A DNA stretch of 64,000 bases, taken from positions 1-64,000 of the forward strand of contig CAIYUV010000074.1 in assembly GCA_903929475.1 (NCBI GenBank), read 5' to 3'. The notes beneath the pieces were generated by a model. That model had not been told where the DNA came from, searched no databases, and saw only the letters and a list, made by a program, of their open reading frames with translations. A program made the position numbers and the translations under genes. The DNA comes from an uncultured Spartobacteria bacterium. Its GTDB lineage: Bacteria > Verrucomicrobiota > Verrucomicrobiia > Chthoniobacterales > Chthoniobacteraceae. Shown in pieces: positions 36,922 to 45,756 of this stretch; the stretch's first letter is position 1, and every line of letters begins with the position of its first letter.

Positions 36922-37728
36922 ATGAAAACCACCATCGCACTGTTTGCCACATTCCTCGCCACGTCCGCGCTCTTCGCCGAAGACGTGAAGCCGCTCAAAG
37001 CCCTGCTCGTCACCGGCGGGTGCTGCCACGAATACGGAAAACAGAAGGATGTGCTCAAGCAGGGCCTCGAAGCGCGCGCCAATGTGATCGTGGACATCGT
37101 TTATAGCGCCGACCCGAGCACAAAGCCGCCGATCGAAATTTACGGGAAGCCGGATTATGCGAAGGGATACGACGTGGTCATCCACGACGAATGTTCCTCG
37201 AACCAAAACGCCCCCGACGTCATCACCGGCGTGCTCCAGCCGCACGTGGACGGCATCCCCGGCGTGAATCTCCACTGCGCGATGCACAGTTATCGTTTCG
37301 GAAATTTCGGCAAGCCCGTGCCCGCCGGAGCGGACAATGCGCGCTGGTATGAATATCTCGGATTGCAGTCCACGGGACACGGCGCTCAGCAACCCATCGC
37401 GATCACTTTCACCGACAAAGAATCGCCTATCACCAAGGATCTCGCCGACTGGACGACTGTAAACGAAGAACTCTACAACAACGTCCAGATACTCACTGGC
37501 AAGGCACTGGCGCGTGGCAAGCAGGGCAATGCGGACAATGTCGTCGCATGGACGAATGAATACGGCCCGAAGAAGACGCGCGTCTTTTCGACCACCATCG
37601 GCCATAACACAGCGACAGTCGCTGATGAGCGCTATCTTGACCTCGTGACGCGCGGCCTGCTGTGGGCGACCGGCAAGCTCGGCGACGACGGCAAGCCCGC
37701 GAAAGGCTACGAGGCAAAAGCAAAGTAA
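36922..37728 (+). CDS. Secreted ThuA-like domain protein
   Basis: 268 residues from the ATG at 36922 before a signal peptide (KTTIALFATFLATSALFAED); two earlier in-frame ATGs add no similarity. Words of the ThuA (trehalose utilisation, class I glutamine amidotransferase-like) fold: KALLVTGGCCHEYGKQKDVL, YDVVIHDECSSNQ, GVNLHCAMHSYRF, WYEYLGLQSTGHGAQQPI, ITKDLADWTTVNEELYNN, TRVFSTTIGHN and DLVTRGLLWATGKL. ThuA-like proteins are abundant and exported in Planctomycetes and Verrucomicrobiota, often tied to sugar or glycoside breakdown; the reaction is not established. It is divergent from pdhA, and argA follows 55 bases downstream. Confidence 0.8.
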   Translation: MKTTIALFATFLATSALFAEDVKPLKALLVTGGCCHEYGKQKDVLKQGLEARANVIVDIVYSADPSTKPPIEIYGKPDYAKGYDVVIHDECSSNQNAPDVITGVLQPHVDGIPGVNLHCAMHSYRFGNFGKPVPAGADNARWYEYLGLQSTGHGAQQPIAITFTDKESPITKDLADWTTVNEELYNNVQILTGKALARGKQGNADNVVAWTNEYGPKKTRVFSTTIGHNTATVADERYLDLVTRGLLWATGKLGDDGKPAKGYEAKAK

Positions 37729-37783
37729 TTAGCAGATTGCGCTTTTCCGCGCGGCGCGTTTGGCGCACAAACGACCGACTTCA

Positions 37784-39094
37784 ATGAAAGTCTCCGATCT
37801 GCGCGGCATTCTTACTTACGTCCCTCGCTTCCGCGAAAAGACATTCGTCATCGCGGTGGATGGCGAGGTCGTGGCGTCGCCAAATTTCTCCACCATCCTG
37901 CTCGACCTCGCCGTGCTGCGTTCGCTGAACGTGCGCGTCGTGCTCGTTCACGGCGCAGCGGCGCAAATCGAAAAGCTCGCCGCCGAGCGTGGCGTGAAGC
38001 CGAGCAATACGAACGGCACCGGCATCACCGATGAAGCGACGCTCAAGGTTTCGCTCGATGCGGCGACGACGCTGATGAACGACATCATGCAGGGTCTCAC
38101 GAGCGTGGATCTGCGTGCCGCCTACGCAAATGTGATCATCGCGCACCCTGCAGGAATTCTGGGCGGCGTGGATTTTCAGCACACCGGCAAAGTCGAGCGC
38201 GTGGATACGAAACTCCTCCAGCTCCTGCTTAACGACGGCGCGATCCCCATCGTGCCTCCGATTGGTTTCGACGGTGAAGGCCGCACTTTCCGCGTGAACA
38301 GCGACGCCATCGCCGTGGAAGTCGCCGAGGCTTTGCAGGCGATGAAAGTGATCTATCTCGGCGCACGCGACGGCGTCGAAGTAGCTGGCGCGCTCGTTCA
38401 GCAGCTCAGCATCGCAGAAGCGGAGGATTTAGTGAAAAAGCGCCGCGCACAACTCGACCCGGGCACCATTTCCAAAATCGAGCACGGCGCCCGCGCCTGT
38501 CGAAACGGAGTGCCGCGCGTGCATTTGCTGAACGGAAATACGGATGAGGCGTTGCTTGCGGAGGTGTTTAGCACCGAAGGCGTGGGCACGATGATTTACG
38601 GAAACGATTACCAGCAGATCCGCCGCATCTTTAAAAAGGATGTGCGGGCCGTGCTCACGTTGATCAAATCGAGCGTCGAGCACGCCGAACTGGTGAAGCG
38701 AACGCGCGCCGAGTTGGTCGCACAGCTTGACGACTATTGGGCGCTCGAAGTGGATCGCCAGCTCGTCGCGTGTGCCGCCGTGCATTTTTACCCCGAGGCG
38801 CAGAAGGCGGAATTGGCCTGCCTCTACGTGGCGAAGGCGCATGAAGGGCAGGGCTACGGGCGCAAGCTCATGGCGTTTGCCGAGCAACTCGCCGCGCAAA
38901 AAGGAGCGAAGCACATTTTTGCGTTGAGCACGCAGGCGTTTAATTATTTTCAGCAAAAGGGCGGCTACATCGAAGTCACCCCCGACGAGCTTCCGCCCGA
39001 GCGCCGGAAAAAATACGACACAAGCGGACGTAACTCGAAAGTGCTGCAAAAAGCAGTCGTCGCCACGACCGCCGCCGAGGCTCCGCGCGTTTGA
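37784..39094 (+). CDS. argA: N-acetylglutamate synthase (amino-acid N-acetyltransferase)
   Basis: 436 residues from the ATG at 37784; it makes N-acetylglutamate, the first step of arginine synthesis. An amino-acid-kinase-like domain (about 1-290) has VVLVHGAAAQIEKLAAERGV, NGTGITDEATLKVSLDAATT, VIIAHPAGILGG, DGAIPIVPPIGFDGEG and FRVNSDAIAVEVAEALQAMK, the AAK_NAGS style. The GNAT domain (about 290-436) has EVFSTEGVGTMIYGNDYQQI, ACLYVAKAHEGQGYGRKLMA (acetyl-CoA loop) and FALSTQAFNYFQQKGGY. The kinase and GNAT domains together are the classic bifunctional-looking ArgA. No other arg genes are adjacent. Confidence 0.93.
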   Translation: MKVSDLRGILTYVPRFREKTFVIAVDGEVVASPNFSTILLDLAVLRSLNVRVVLVHGAAAQIEKLAAERGVKPSNTNGTGITDEATLKVSLDAATTLMNDIMQGLTSVDLRAAYANVIIAHPAGILGGVDFQHTGKVERVDTKLLQLLLNDGAIPIVPPIGFDGEGRTFRVNSDAIAVEVAEALQAMKVIYLGARDGVEVAGALVQQLSIAEAEDLVKKRRAQLDPGTISKIEHGARACRNGVPRVHLLNGNTDEALLAEVFSTEGVGTMIYGNDYQQIRRIFKKDVRAVLTLIKSSVEHAELVKRTRAELVAQLDDYWALEVDRQLVACAAVHFYPEAQKAELACLYVAKAHEGQGYGRKLMAFAEQLAAQKGAKHIFALSTQAFNYFQQKGGYIEVTPDELPPERRKKYDTSGRNSKVLQKAVVATTAAEAPRV

Positions 39095-39121
39095 TGAGCG
39101 AGACGTGCTCGTTTCCCAAAT

Positions 39122-40741
39122 ATGAATAGCGGAATCCTCCTCGATGCGTTGGTCATCGTGGCTTACTTTGCCATCGTGCTTTTCATCGGGCTGCGGATGA
39201 GCCGGGGCGAAAAGTCTGTGGAGGGTTTTGCGCTCGGCAATCGCCAGATCGCTTGGTGGGCCGTGCTGGCGAGCATCCTTGCGGCGGAAATTTCTGCGGG
39301 CACATTTTTCGGTGCACCGGGCGAGGGATTCGCGCTGAGGAACTACACTTACATCCAACTCATCATCGGTTACCTGCTCGCACGTATCTTGGTGAGCGCG
39401 GTTTTCATCCCGGCCTACTACCGCTACAACGTAGTGAGCATTTACGAATTCCTCGAAATGCGCTTCGGCCCGCAGACAAGGCGCAGAGCGTCTGCGGTGT
39501 TTCTCGTCACGCGTTTGCTGGCGAGCGGGACGCGGCTCTGGGTGCCCACGGTGCTGCTCGTGATGATCTGGAATCTCGCGCATCCCGAAGTTCATGCGAC
39601 GCCCATGCATGAATTTTGGCTCTGCGGCGGCGCGCTGGTTTTCATCACGCTCGCGACGGCGCTCTACACGACCATCGGCGGAATCCGTGCAGTGATTTGG
39701 ACGGACGTGATTCAGATCGTCGTGCTCGTAAGCGCGCTCGGTTTTTCGCTCGGCTACCTCATCGTCCACAACGGCGGCTGGGGCGCAGTGAGCAGCACTT
39801 TGCTTGATGCAAAAGTTTTCGATACCGGGATAAAAGATGGAATCGGTTTTTGGGCGAATGTGAAGGGTGTGCTGGAGCAGGAATACACGTTGTGGGCCGC
39901 GTTTCTCGGATCGACGTTTGTGACCCTCGCAACGCACGGCACCGATCAAGACATGGTGCAGCGGATGCTCACCGCGAAGAACAAGCGCCAGAGTGCGGCG
40001 GCGACAATTCTGAGCGGGCTTGCTGATGTGCCGATCCAGTTTGCAGTGCTCGCGATCGGCATTCTGCTCGCGGTCTATTACGGTGCGAATCCAGATCCAC
40101 TGCTGCCGCGCAATCCCGACACCGGCGCTGTCATCGCCAACAAAGCGTATCCGCATTTCATCCTCACCGTGATGCCCGCCGGCCTGCGTGGACTGGTGCT
40201 TGCCGGCGTGCTCGCGACGACGATGGGATCGCTGAGCACGGCGATCAATTCTCTCGCGACCTCATACGTGCGCGACTTTCATTTTCGCTGGTTTGGTGAG
40301 CCGACGGAAGACAAGGGCCGCGTGCGTGTGCTGCGGCTCGGCACGGTGATTTTCGCGCTGCTGTTTATTGTCGTCGGACTCGGCACTGCGTGGGTCACGG
40401 CGCTGAACCCGCAGCTTCGCATCATCCCGATCATCCTCGGAATTTTCGGCTACACCTACGGTTCGCTGCTCGGCGTTTTTCTCGTGGGACTTTTTACGCG
40501 TGGACGTGGGAACGATGTTGGCAACGGCATCGCGATGCTGGCCGGATTTCTCATCGTCGTCATATTGAGCGGCCTGCACAACGATGTGTGGCGACTCTTC
40601 CATCCTGGCGTGAAAAACGCCGTGCTTTGGCAGGCAGACTGGCTGCCTGTGATTGAATTTCCGTGGCGCGTTTTTTTCGGAGCCGTCACCAGCTTCGCGA
40701 TTGCAGTTTGCTTTCGCTCGCCGAGGCGCATGGATGCTTGA
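39122..40741 (+). CDS. Sodium:solute symporter family (SSS) transporter
   Basis: 539 residues with about 13 membrane segments. SSS-family words: IVLFIGLRMSRGEKSVEGFA, LGNRQIAWWAVLASILAAEI, GTFFGAPGEGFALRNYTY, VVSIYEFLEMRFGPQTRR, SAVFLVTRLLASGTRLWVP, TTIGGIRAVIWTDVIQIVVL, GTDQDMVQRMLTAKNKRQ, GLVLAGVLATTMGSLSTAIN and SLATSYVRDF. These match SGLT/PutP-like symporters. The solute is not predictable from sequence. It follows argA by 27 bases; a link to arginine is not implied. The oriC-like region begins after its stop. Confidence 0.9.
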   Translation: MNSGILLDALVIVAYFAIVLFIGLRMSRGEKSVEGFALGNRQIAWWAVLASILAAEISAGTFFGAPGEGFALRNYTYIQLIIGYLLARILVSAVFIPAYYRYNVVSIYEFLEMRFGPQTRRRASAVFLVTRLLASGTRLWVPTVLLVMIWNLAHPEVHATPMHEFWLCGGALVFITLATALYTTIGGIRAVIWTDVIQIVVLVSALGFSLGYLIVHNGGWGAVSSTLLDAKVFDTGIKDGIGFWANVKGVLEQEYTLWAAFLGSTFVTLATHGTDQDMVQRMLTAKNKRQSAAATILSGLADVPIQFAVLAIGILLAVYYGANPDPLLPRNPDTGAVIANKAYPHFILTVMPAGLRGLVLAGVLATTMGSLSTAINSLATSYVRDFHFRWFGEPTEDKGRVRVLRLGTVIFALLFIVVGLGTAWVTALNPQLRIIPIILGIFGYTYGSLLGVFLVGLFTRGRGNDVGNGIAMLAGFLIVVILSGLHNDVWRLFHPGVKNAVLWQADWLPVIEFPWRVFFGAVTSFAIAVCFRSPRRMDA

Positions 40742-41234
40742 TTCCAGCGCCATGCCTGCGTGCGGATCGGCTTGTTTGCGTGACTTTCATATCACGACAA
40801 CGCGGAGAGCGTGTAAAATTGGACACTTCAGCGCAGGGCAAGTTTTTTTTGCAAAAAAAGTTTCCATATCCACAGCGAAAAACCTTGTTCGTGAAGTTCA
40901 CTATTTTCATGCTCCGCGACCTCCGGCGGTCACAAAAATCGCTGGTGTGAATAACTCGTGAACAACTCGGCATTTCATCAACCATGTAAAATTTCTGTCG
41001 CTTGCCCGGCGCCGGAAGTGTTGCCGAATGTTCAAAATAATGTAGTCATCGGCGTTCCACGCTCATACGTCCTGCAAAACGTTTCGCGAAAGCGTTTTGC
41101 AGGTTCATTTTTCGGCTGCCCTGCCGGAAGTGTGGAACGCACTCACGCGCCGCCGGGCTAGAAACTAGCTCAGTTCCGCGCTTGCCACTCCCCCATAACA
41201 GCCCGAAAAACGACCAAAACCGCCCTGTGGATAA
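40742..41234. other. oriC: Probable replication origin (oriC) region upstream of dnaA
   Basis: About 440 bases without genes plus the first codons of dnaA. DnaA-box-like nonamers: ATATCCACA (40866-40874, one mismatch), TGTGAATAA (40946-40954, reverse complement TTATTCACA, fits TTATNCACA) and TGTGGATAA (41226-41234, reverse complement TTATCCACA, perfect). AT-rich patches lie at 40845-40865 and 41030-41045. A long dyad (41071-41103) and a flanking inverted repeat follow. Position directly before dnaA is the usual place for oriC. No tool-based skew was run. Confidence 0.6.
41071..41103. repeat. Nested dyad symmetry element upstream of dnaA
   Basis: CCTGCAAAACG (41071-41081) and CGTTTTGCAGG (41093-41103) are exact 11-base inverted arms. 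Inside them sits a second palindrome, TTTCGCGAAA (41082-41091). Outside them, GCGTTCCAC (41052-41060) and GTGGAACGC (41132-41140) form a third inverted pair almost centred on the same point. GCCGGAAGTGT also occurs twice (about 41011 and 41123) as a direct repeat. Confidence 0.85.
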
Positions 41235-42594
41235 AATTCCCACTACCCAAAATCTCGCGCCCGTCTGGGCCGAAATCGCTTCTGCGCTCCGCGCAGAGGT
41301 TTCTGCTGATATTTTCGACCGTTGGTTCAAGGAAACCGAACTCGTCGAACTCAGTTCCGAACATCTCACGCTTCGTGTCCCGAATGAGATCTACCGCTAC
41401 TGGATTGAAGATAATTACTTCGACCCGCTGCGTGCCGCCGCGTTGTTCACATTAAAGAGCGCCCGCGAAATCCGTTTCGTAAGCGCTGGTCTCGCCCAAG
41501 TGCCGCACCATGAGCCGGAGCGTGTAAAACCGCGCGTGCAACTCACGGAGGAGGAATCCGACGAGAAAGCCGTGGCCAACGGACTCAATCCGAAAAACAG
41601 CTTCGATAACTTTGTCGTCGGCTCGAACAACGAATTCGCCGCCGCCGCATGCCGCGCAGTCTCGGAAAATCCCGGCAAAGTCTATAACCCGCTTTTTTTC
41701 TACGGCGGAGTGGGGCTCGGCAAAACGCATCTCATGCACGCCATCGGTCATCACCTGATGGCCGCGCGGAAGATGAAAGTCTGCTATGTCACGAGCGAAA
41801 AATTCACCAATGAGTTCATTGATGCGATTCAGAACGGAACGCTCGTGAAATTCCGCAAGCGCTACCGCCAGGTGGACGTGCTGCTCATTGACGACATCCA
41901 CTTTTTCGCCGGCAAGGAGCGCTCTCAGGAAGAGTTCTTCCACACGTTCAACACACTGTTCGACGGACACAAACAGATCGTCCTCAGTTCCGACCGTCCG
42001 CCTGCTGAAATCGGCAACCTCGAACCACGACTCGTTTCGCGCTTTGAATGGGGGCTCACCGCCGAGTTGCAAGCGCCCGATGTCGAAACGCGCATGGCCA
42101 TCTTGCAAAAGAAAGCGGCCAGCATCGGCGCGATCATCGAGCCGGAGATCATCCAGTTTGTAGCCGAGCGCATCCGCACAAACATCCGCCGACTCGAAGG
42201 CGCGCTCATGCGAGTCGCGTCATTCCGTTCGCTCAGCGGCACCAAGCCTTCGCAAGAACGCATCGAGATTTTGCTCAAAGATCTCCTGCAGGAAGAAGCG
42301 CGCCGCACCGTCAGCGTGGAGCAAATCCAAAAACGCGTGGCAGAACACTTCGACGTTCGTTTCGCAGACATGACCAGCAAACGACGCCCAAACAGCATCG
42401 CCTTCCCGCGCCAGATCGCCATGTTCCTCACGCGCGAGCTGACGAAAATGTCGCTCTGCGAAATTGGCGACGCCTTCGGTGGCCGCGACCACGGCACCGT
42501 CCTCCACGCACACCGCCTGGTGAAAGACCGCATGGGCGACGACGACAAAGTGAAGCAAGTCGTCAAATTCCTGAACGATCAGTTGCAGCGCTAA
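41182..42594 (+). CDS. dnaA: Chromosomal replication initiator protein DnaA
   Basis: 470 residues, typical length. It binds DnaA boxes and opens the origin. Domain I: LAPVWAEIASALRAEVSADI, FDRWFKETELVEL. AAA+ core: NPKNSFDNFVVGSNNEFAAA, Walker A GGVGLGKTHLMHAIGHHLM, Walker B DVLLIDDIHFFAGKERSQEE, sensor LSSDRPPAEIGNLEPRLVSRF in shorter form SSDRPPAEIGNLEPRLVSR. Domain IV: SKRRPNSIAFPRQIAMFL and GDAFGGRDHGTVLHAHR (DnaA signature). The start at 41182 gives a Pro/Asn/Lys-rich lead-in; a GTG at 41227 would begin closer to the family's first helix. A perfect DnaA box overlaps these first codons, an autoregulatory arrangement. Confidence 0.97.
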   Translation: MPLPHNSPKNDQNRPVDKIPTTQNLAPVWAEIASALRAEVSADIFDRWFKETELVELSSEHLTLRVPNEIYRYWIEDNYFDPLRAAALFTLKSAREIRFVSAGLAQVPHHEPERVKPRVQLTEEESDEKAVANGLNPKNSFDNFVVGSNNEFAAAACRAVSENPGKVYNPLFFYGGVGLGKTHLMHAIGHHLMAARKMKVCYVTSEKFTNEFIDAIQNGTLVKFRKRYRQVDVLLIDDIHFFAGKERSQEEFFHTFNTLFDGHKQIVLSSDRPPAEIGNLEPRLVSRFEWGLTAELQAPDVETRMAILQKKAASIGAIIEPEIIQFVAERIRTNIRRLEGALMRVASFRSLSGTKPSQERIEILLKDLLQEEARRTVSVEQIQKRVAEHFDVRFADMTSKRRPNSIAFPRQIAMFLTRELTKMSLCEIGDAFGGRDHGTVLHAHRLVKDRMGDDDKVKQVVKFLNDQLQR

Positions 42595-42736
42595 AAAGCG
42601 GTATCGCCACGGGGGCTGGAACCAACTGAGTCTCGGCTGATGGAGCAGCAGATGTTTTCTGCGTGCATTGGCCGTGTTGCAGGCATACAAGCCGCGCCTC
42701 TCGCGCATGGGCGCGAAAAAACTCATCTTATTTGCC

Positions 42737-45019
42737 ATGAAACGCCGTCCACTTCACTCGCTCTTCGCGCCAGTCACTGCACTCTTTGTCGCCGCCGCAT
42801 TTACCGCGTGCGACAAGGCACCGGAAAAACCAACCGTGCCGCAACCCGAGCCGGCCAAGCCTGCGACGGAAAAAGCTGCCGAAGTGCCAAAGCCAGTGCC
42901 TGCACAAATTGCTCCTGCAAATCCCGCGCTGACCCAGCCAGCTGCGGAAGCGGCGAAACCGGCTGCTCAAGCTGCGGATATCGCGAAGGTGGCCTCCACA
43001 TACGGCTTCGCCGCGCGGCTTCCGAAGGACGTTGAGGGTTTTTCGGCCATCTACCATCTGCACGACATCTGGGTTTCATTCAGCAACAGCAAGTGGGCCA
43101 CGACGCTGCTCGATCTGGAACCGGTGAAGAAGGATCCCCAAATTCAAAACTCCATCAAACAGTGGAACTCACCCGAGGTTCAAAAGGTAAAGGATCTTGC
43201 CGAGGCGATTCTTGGTAATGAATTCCTCGTCGTTCAGCCCGCCGGCTTCGCCGACAAAGTCCTGCCGCTGGAGGAGGCCGTCACGAAACTTTCCGAGGCG
43301 TATATCCAGCAAGCATTTCTCGCCGGCCTGAGTGGAAAAAAGATGGGACCCAAAGAAATTCAGACCCTCATGCAGAACGCGGCGCCCGAACTCATCCCGG
43401 CTTTTGCAAAATGCGACGTGCCACCGCTTCTTTTCATCACCAAGGCTGGGCAGGCAAAGGCCGACATTGATGCCGCCTTCAAGCAACTCGCTGGATTGAT
43501 CGGCACCAAACTCCCGCCCGGCTTCGAACTGGGCAGTTTCAAGGTCGCGGACAAATACGAATTTCAAACCCTCAGCGTCGTTGCAAAAAAACTCGTCGCG
43601 CAATTTCAGGAAGTGCAGTTCGAGCTTCAACTCAAGGAACTCATCGGCGACGCGGCGAAGGCCAAGGAACTCGTCGCGCAGATTTCCGCCAAGCGTGCCG
43701 ATCTCGCGTGGGGCTGGGTGAACGACTATTTCGTCGTCTCCATCGGCGCGGATCACAGCCACGTGAAATTCGCCGCATCCGAAGCCGAGAGCGCACTTGC
43801 GATTTCCGACGTAGCCAGGCGCGCGGTGCAGTTTGCCGGGAAAAAACCGCTGGGCCTCGCGTATGTGAGCAAATTGCTCTTCGAGAAATTTGCACCGCAG
43901 ATTGAATTCGCCGACAAATTCAAGGGCATCTCCAACGAACTTCGCGGCATTCTGAAGCCGGAGCACATCACCGCCATGCAGGCCGACGTGAAAAAACTCG
44001 AAGGCAAGGCGCAGACGCTTTTCACGAGGAAATTCGACCCGATGGTCTCGGTGTCCTACGTCGAGGGCGGCATCCACGCCGACAACTTCGGTGGATTGAG
44101 GAACAGCAGCTACGATTCATCGAAGCCGCTCGGTTTCGCCAGCCTCGCCACGCCGGCGTCGTTCCTGTTTTTAGACAGCCGCGACAACGGCGCACACAGC
44201 AAGGCTGTCCTGGATTTCATCGAGGAAGGAGCATCCACCGTCTGGAGTTGGTATGAAAAATACGGGCGCACCATGGTTCCCGAGGAGGAACGCAAGGGCG
44301 CTGCGATGGTCGAAGGCATGGCGAAACCGATGGTCGAGCAGCTTTGGAAATCCGGCCGCTTGCTTGGCAAGGCGCTCGGAGATGAGTCTGCCTTCATTTT
44401 GGATCTCAATGGCAATATGCCTAAGATACCAGACACGTTCCCGCCTTTCCTCGACGGCGGAAAAATCCCGCGCATCGCGTATGTTGCCGAATTGAAGGAC
44501 CGCGCCGCGCTCGCAGAATCGTGGAAAGGCTTTTCGGGCCTCATCAAACAAATCGCCGCATTCGTCCCGCCCACGGCACTTCCGCAAGGCGTGCCGGAGC
44601 CGGTGATGACAAAGGACGGCGATGTAGAATTGCACTTCATCCCGCTGCCAGTGCCCACCGACGACTTGCTGCCGCACATCGCCATCAGCAAAGACCGCTG
44701 GATCATCAGCACGTCGCCGAGCTTCAGCAAAGAAATCGCATCCAAAGCCGCCACGAACACCGGCCCCGCGCTCGGCAACAATGATCAGGTCAATTTCAGC
44801 GCCCTCTGGGATCTCGCCGAAGTCTGGCTTGGAATCTTGGACAAAAATGCCGAACAAATGCTCGGCCCCGTCGAAGCGAAGGAATTCCAGCACGACCGTC
44901 CATTGGTCGGCACCATCCTCAAACTCGCCCGCTGCTTGAAAGGCATCGAAAGCCAGATATCCGAGGAATCAGGCCAGGCCCGCATGAGCGTGCACATCAA
45001 GGTCGAGGATTTGAAGTAG
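42737..45019 (+). CDS. Large lipoprotein of unknown function
   Basis: 760 residues from the ATG at 42737. Signal peptide with a lipobox (VAAAFTAC, Cys about residue 23), then a Pro/Ala/Glu/Lys-rich linker of about 60 residues, as in proteins that cross or reach through the periplasm. The remainder is a mixed alpha/beta protein with words such as KMGPKEIQTLMQNAAPELIP, VPPLLFITKAGQAKADIDAA, LAWGWVNDYFVVSIGADHSH, PLGFASLATPASFLFLDSRD, ESAFILDLNGNMPKIPDTFP and FSALWDLAEVWLGILDKNAE. No catalytic motif or known family is recognised; the overall style recalls DUF3352-type proteins, but weakly. It follows dnaA by 142 bases and converges with the ABC ATPase gene. Confidence 0.75.
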   Translation: MKRRPLHSLFAPVTALFVAAAFTACDKAPEKPTVPQPEPAKPATEKAAEVPKPVPAQIAPANPALTQPAAEAAKPAAQAADIAKVASTYGFAARLPKDVEGFSAIYHLHDIWVSFSNSKWATTLLDLEPVKKDPQIQNSIKQWNSPEVQKVKDLAEAILGNEFLVVQPAGFADKVLPLEEAVTKLSEAYIQQAFLAGLSGKKMGPKEIQTLMQNAAPELIPAFAKCDVPPLLFITKAGQAKADIDAAFKQLAGLIGTKLPPGFELGSFKVADKYEFQTLSVVAKKLVAQFQEVQFELQLKELIGDAAKAKELVAQISAKRADLAWGWVNDYFVVSIGADHSHVKFAASEAESALAISDVARRAVQFAGKKPLGLAYVSKLLFEKFAPQIEFADKFKGISNELRGILKPEHITAMQADVKKLEGKAQTLFTRKFDPMVSVSYVEGGIHADNFGGLRNSSYDSSKPLGFASLATPASFLFLDSRDNGAHSKAVLDFIEEGASTVWSWYEKYGRTMVPEEERKGAAMVEGMAKPMVEQLWKSGRLLGKALGDESAFILDLNGNMPKIPDTFPPFLDGGKIPRIAYVAELKDRAALAESWKGFSGLIKQIAAFVPPTALPQGVPEPVMTKDGDVELHFIPLPVPTDDLLPHIAISKDRWIISTSPSFSKEIASKAATNTGPALGNNDQVNFSALWDLAEVWLGILDKNAEQMLGPVEAKEFQHDRPLVGTILKLARCLKGIESQISEESGQARMSVHIKVEDLK

Positions 45020-45021
45020 CG

Positions 45022-45756
45022 CTAGTATCGCAGCACGCGGGCGAGGAAGTCGCGGCACTGCGCGGAGTTTGGGGCGGTGAAGACTTGCTCGGCGGTGCCG
45101 GTTTCCACGATGCGGCCGTTGGCGAGCAGTGCGACAACATCGCCGACGCGACGGGCGAAACCCATCTCGTGCGTGACGAGAACGAAATCGCGGCCTTCGC
45201 GTTTCAACTCTTCGATGACTTCGAGCACCTCCGCCGTCATCTCGGGGTCGAGCGATGAAGTCGGCTCGTCGAAGAGCAACACGCGCGGCTTCACGGCGAT
45301 GGCTCTTGCGATGGCGACGCGTTGTTTTTGTCCGCCGGAAAGTTCCGCCGGTTTTTTTCCGGCGTGTTCGCCGAGCTGGAAGCGCTTCAGCGTTTCGCTG
45401 GCGATGTCCCGTGCTTCGCCGGGCGTGTGGCCGTGAACTTTTTCGAGGGGCAGGGTGATGTTTTCCAGCGCGGTGAGGTGCGGGAATAAATTGAATGATT
45501 GAAACACCACGCCAAGCCGCCGCCGGTGGGCGCGGAGGGTTTCTTCGTTGGAGAATTCCACGCTTTCTCCATCGAGCGCGATGGTGCCGGAGTCCGGCGT
45601 CTCCAGCCCGGCGATGATGCGGAGCAGCGTGCTCTTTCCGCCGCCCGACGGGCCGATGAAGACGATGGCGCGCGCTTCGTCGAAGTCTGCGGTGATGCCG
45701 TCGAGCACCACTTTCCCGTCAAATGACTTTGCGAGCTGGTTAAGTTGCAGACGCAT
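45022..45756 (-). CDS. Polar amino acid-type ABC transporter ATP-binding protein (orphan)
   Basis: 244 residues from the ATG at 45756; upstream in-frame sequence is antisense to the acetyltransferase and is rejected. Walker A GPSGGGKSTLLRIIAGLE, Q-loop FQSFNLFPHLTALENI, signature LSGGQKQRVAIARAIAV, Walker B VLLFDEPTSSLDPEM and H-loop LVTHEMGFARRVGDVVAL are all intact. The sequence resembles GlnQ/HisP (PAAT family). No permease or periplasmic binding protein is adjacent, so its membrane partner must be elsewhere, or it serves another role. It overlaps the upstream acetyltransferase gene by 17 bases. Confidence 0.9.
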   Translation of the reverse strand: MRLQLNQLAKSFDGKVVLDGITADFDEARAIVFIGPSGGGKSTLLRIIAGLETPDSGTIALDGESVEFSNEETLRAHRRRLGVVFQSFNLFPHLTALENITLPLEKVHGHTPGEARDIASETLKRFQLGEHAGKKPAELSGGQKQRVAIARAIAVKPRVLLFDEPTSSLDPEMTAEVLEVIEELKREGRDFVLVTHEMGFARRVGDVVALLANGRIVETGTAEQVFTAPNSAQCRDFLARVLRY

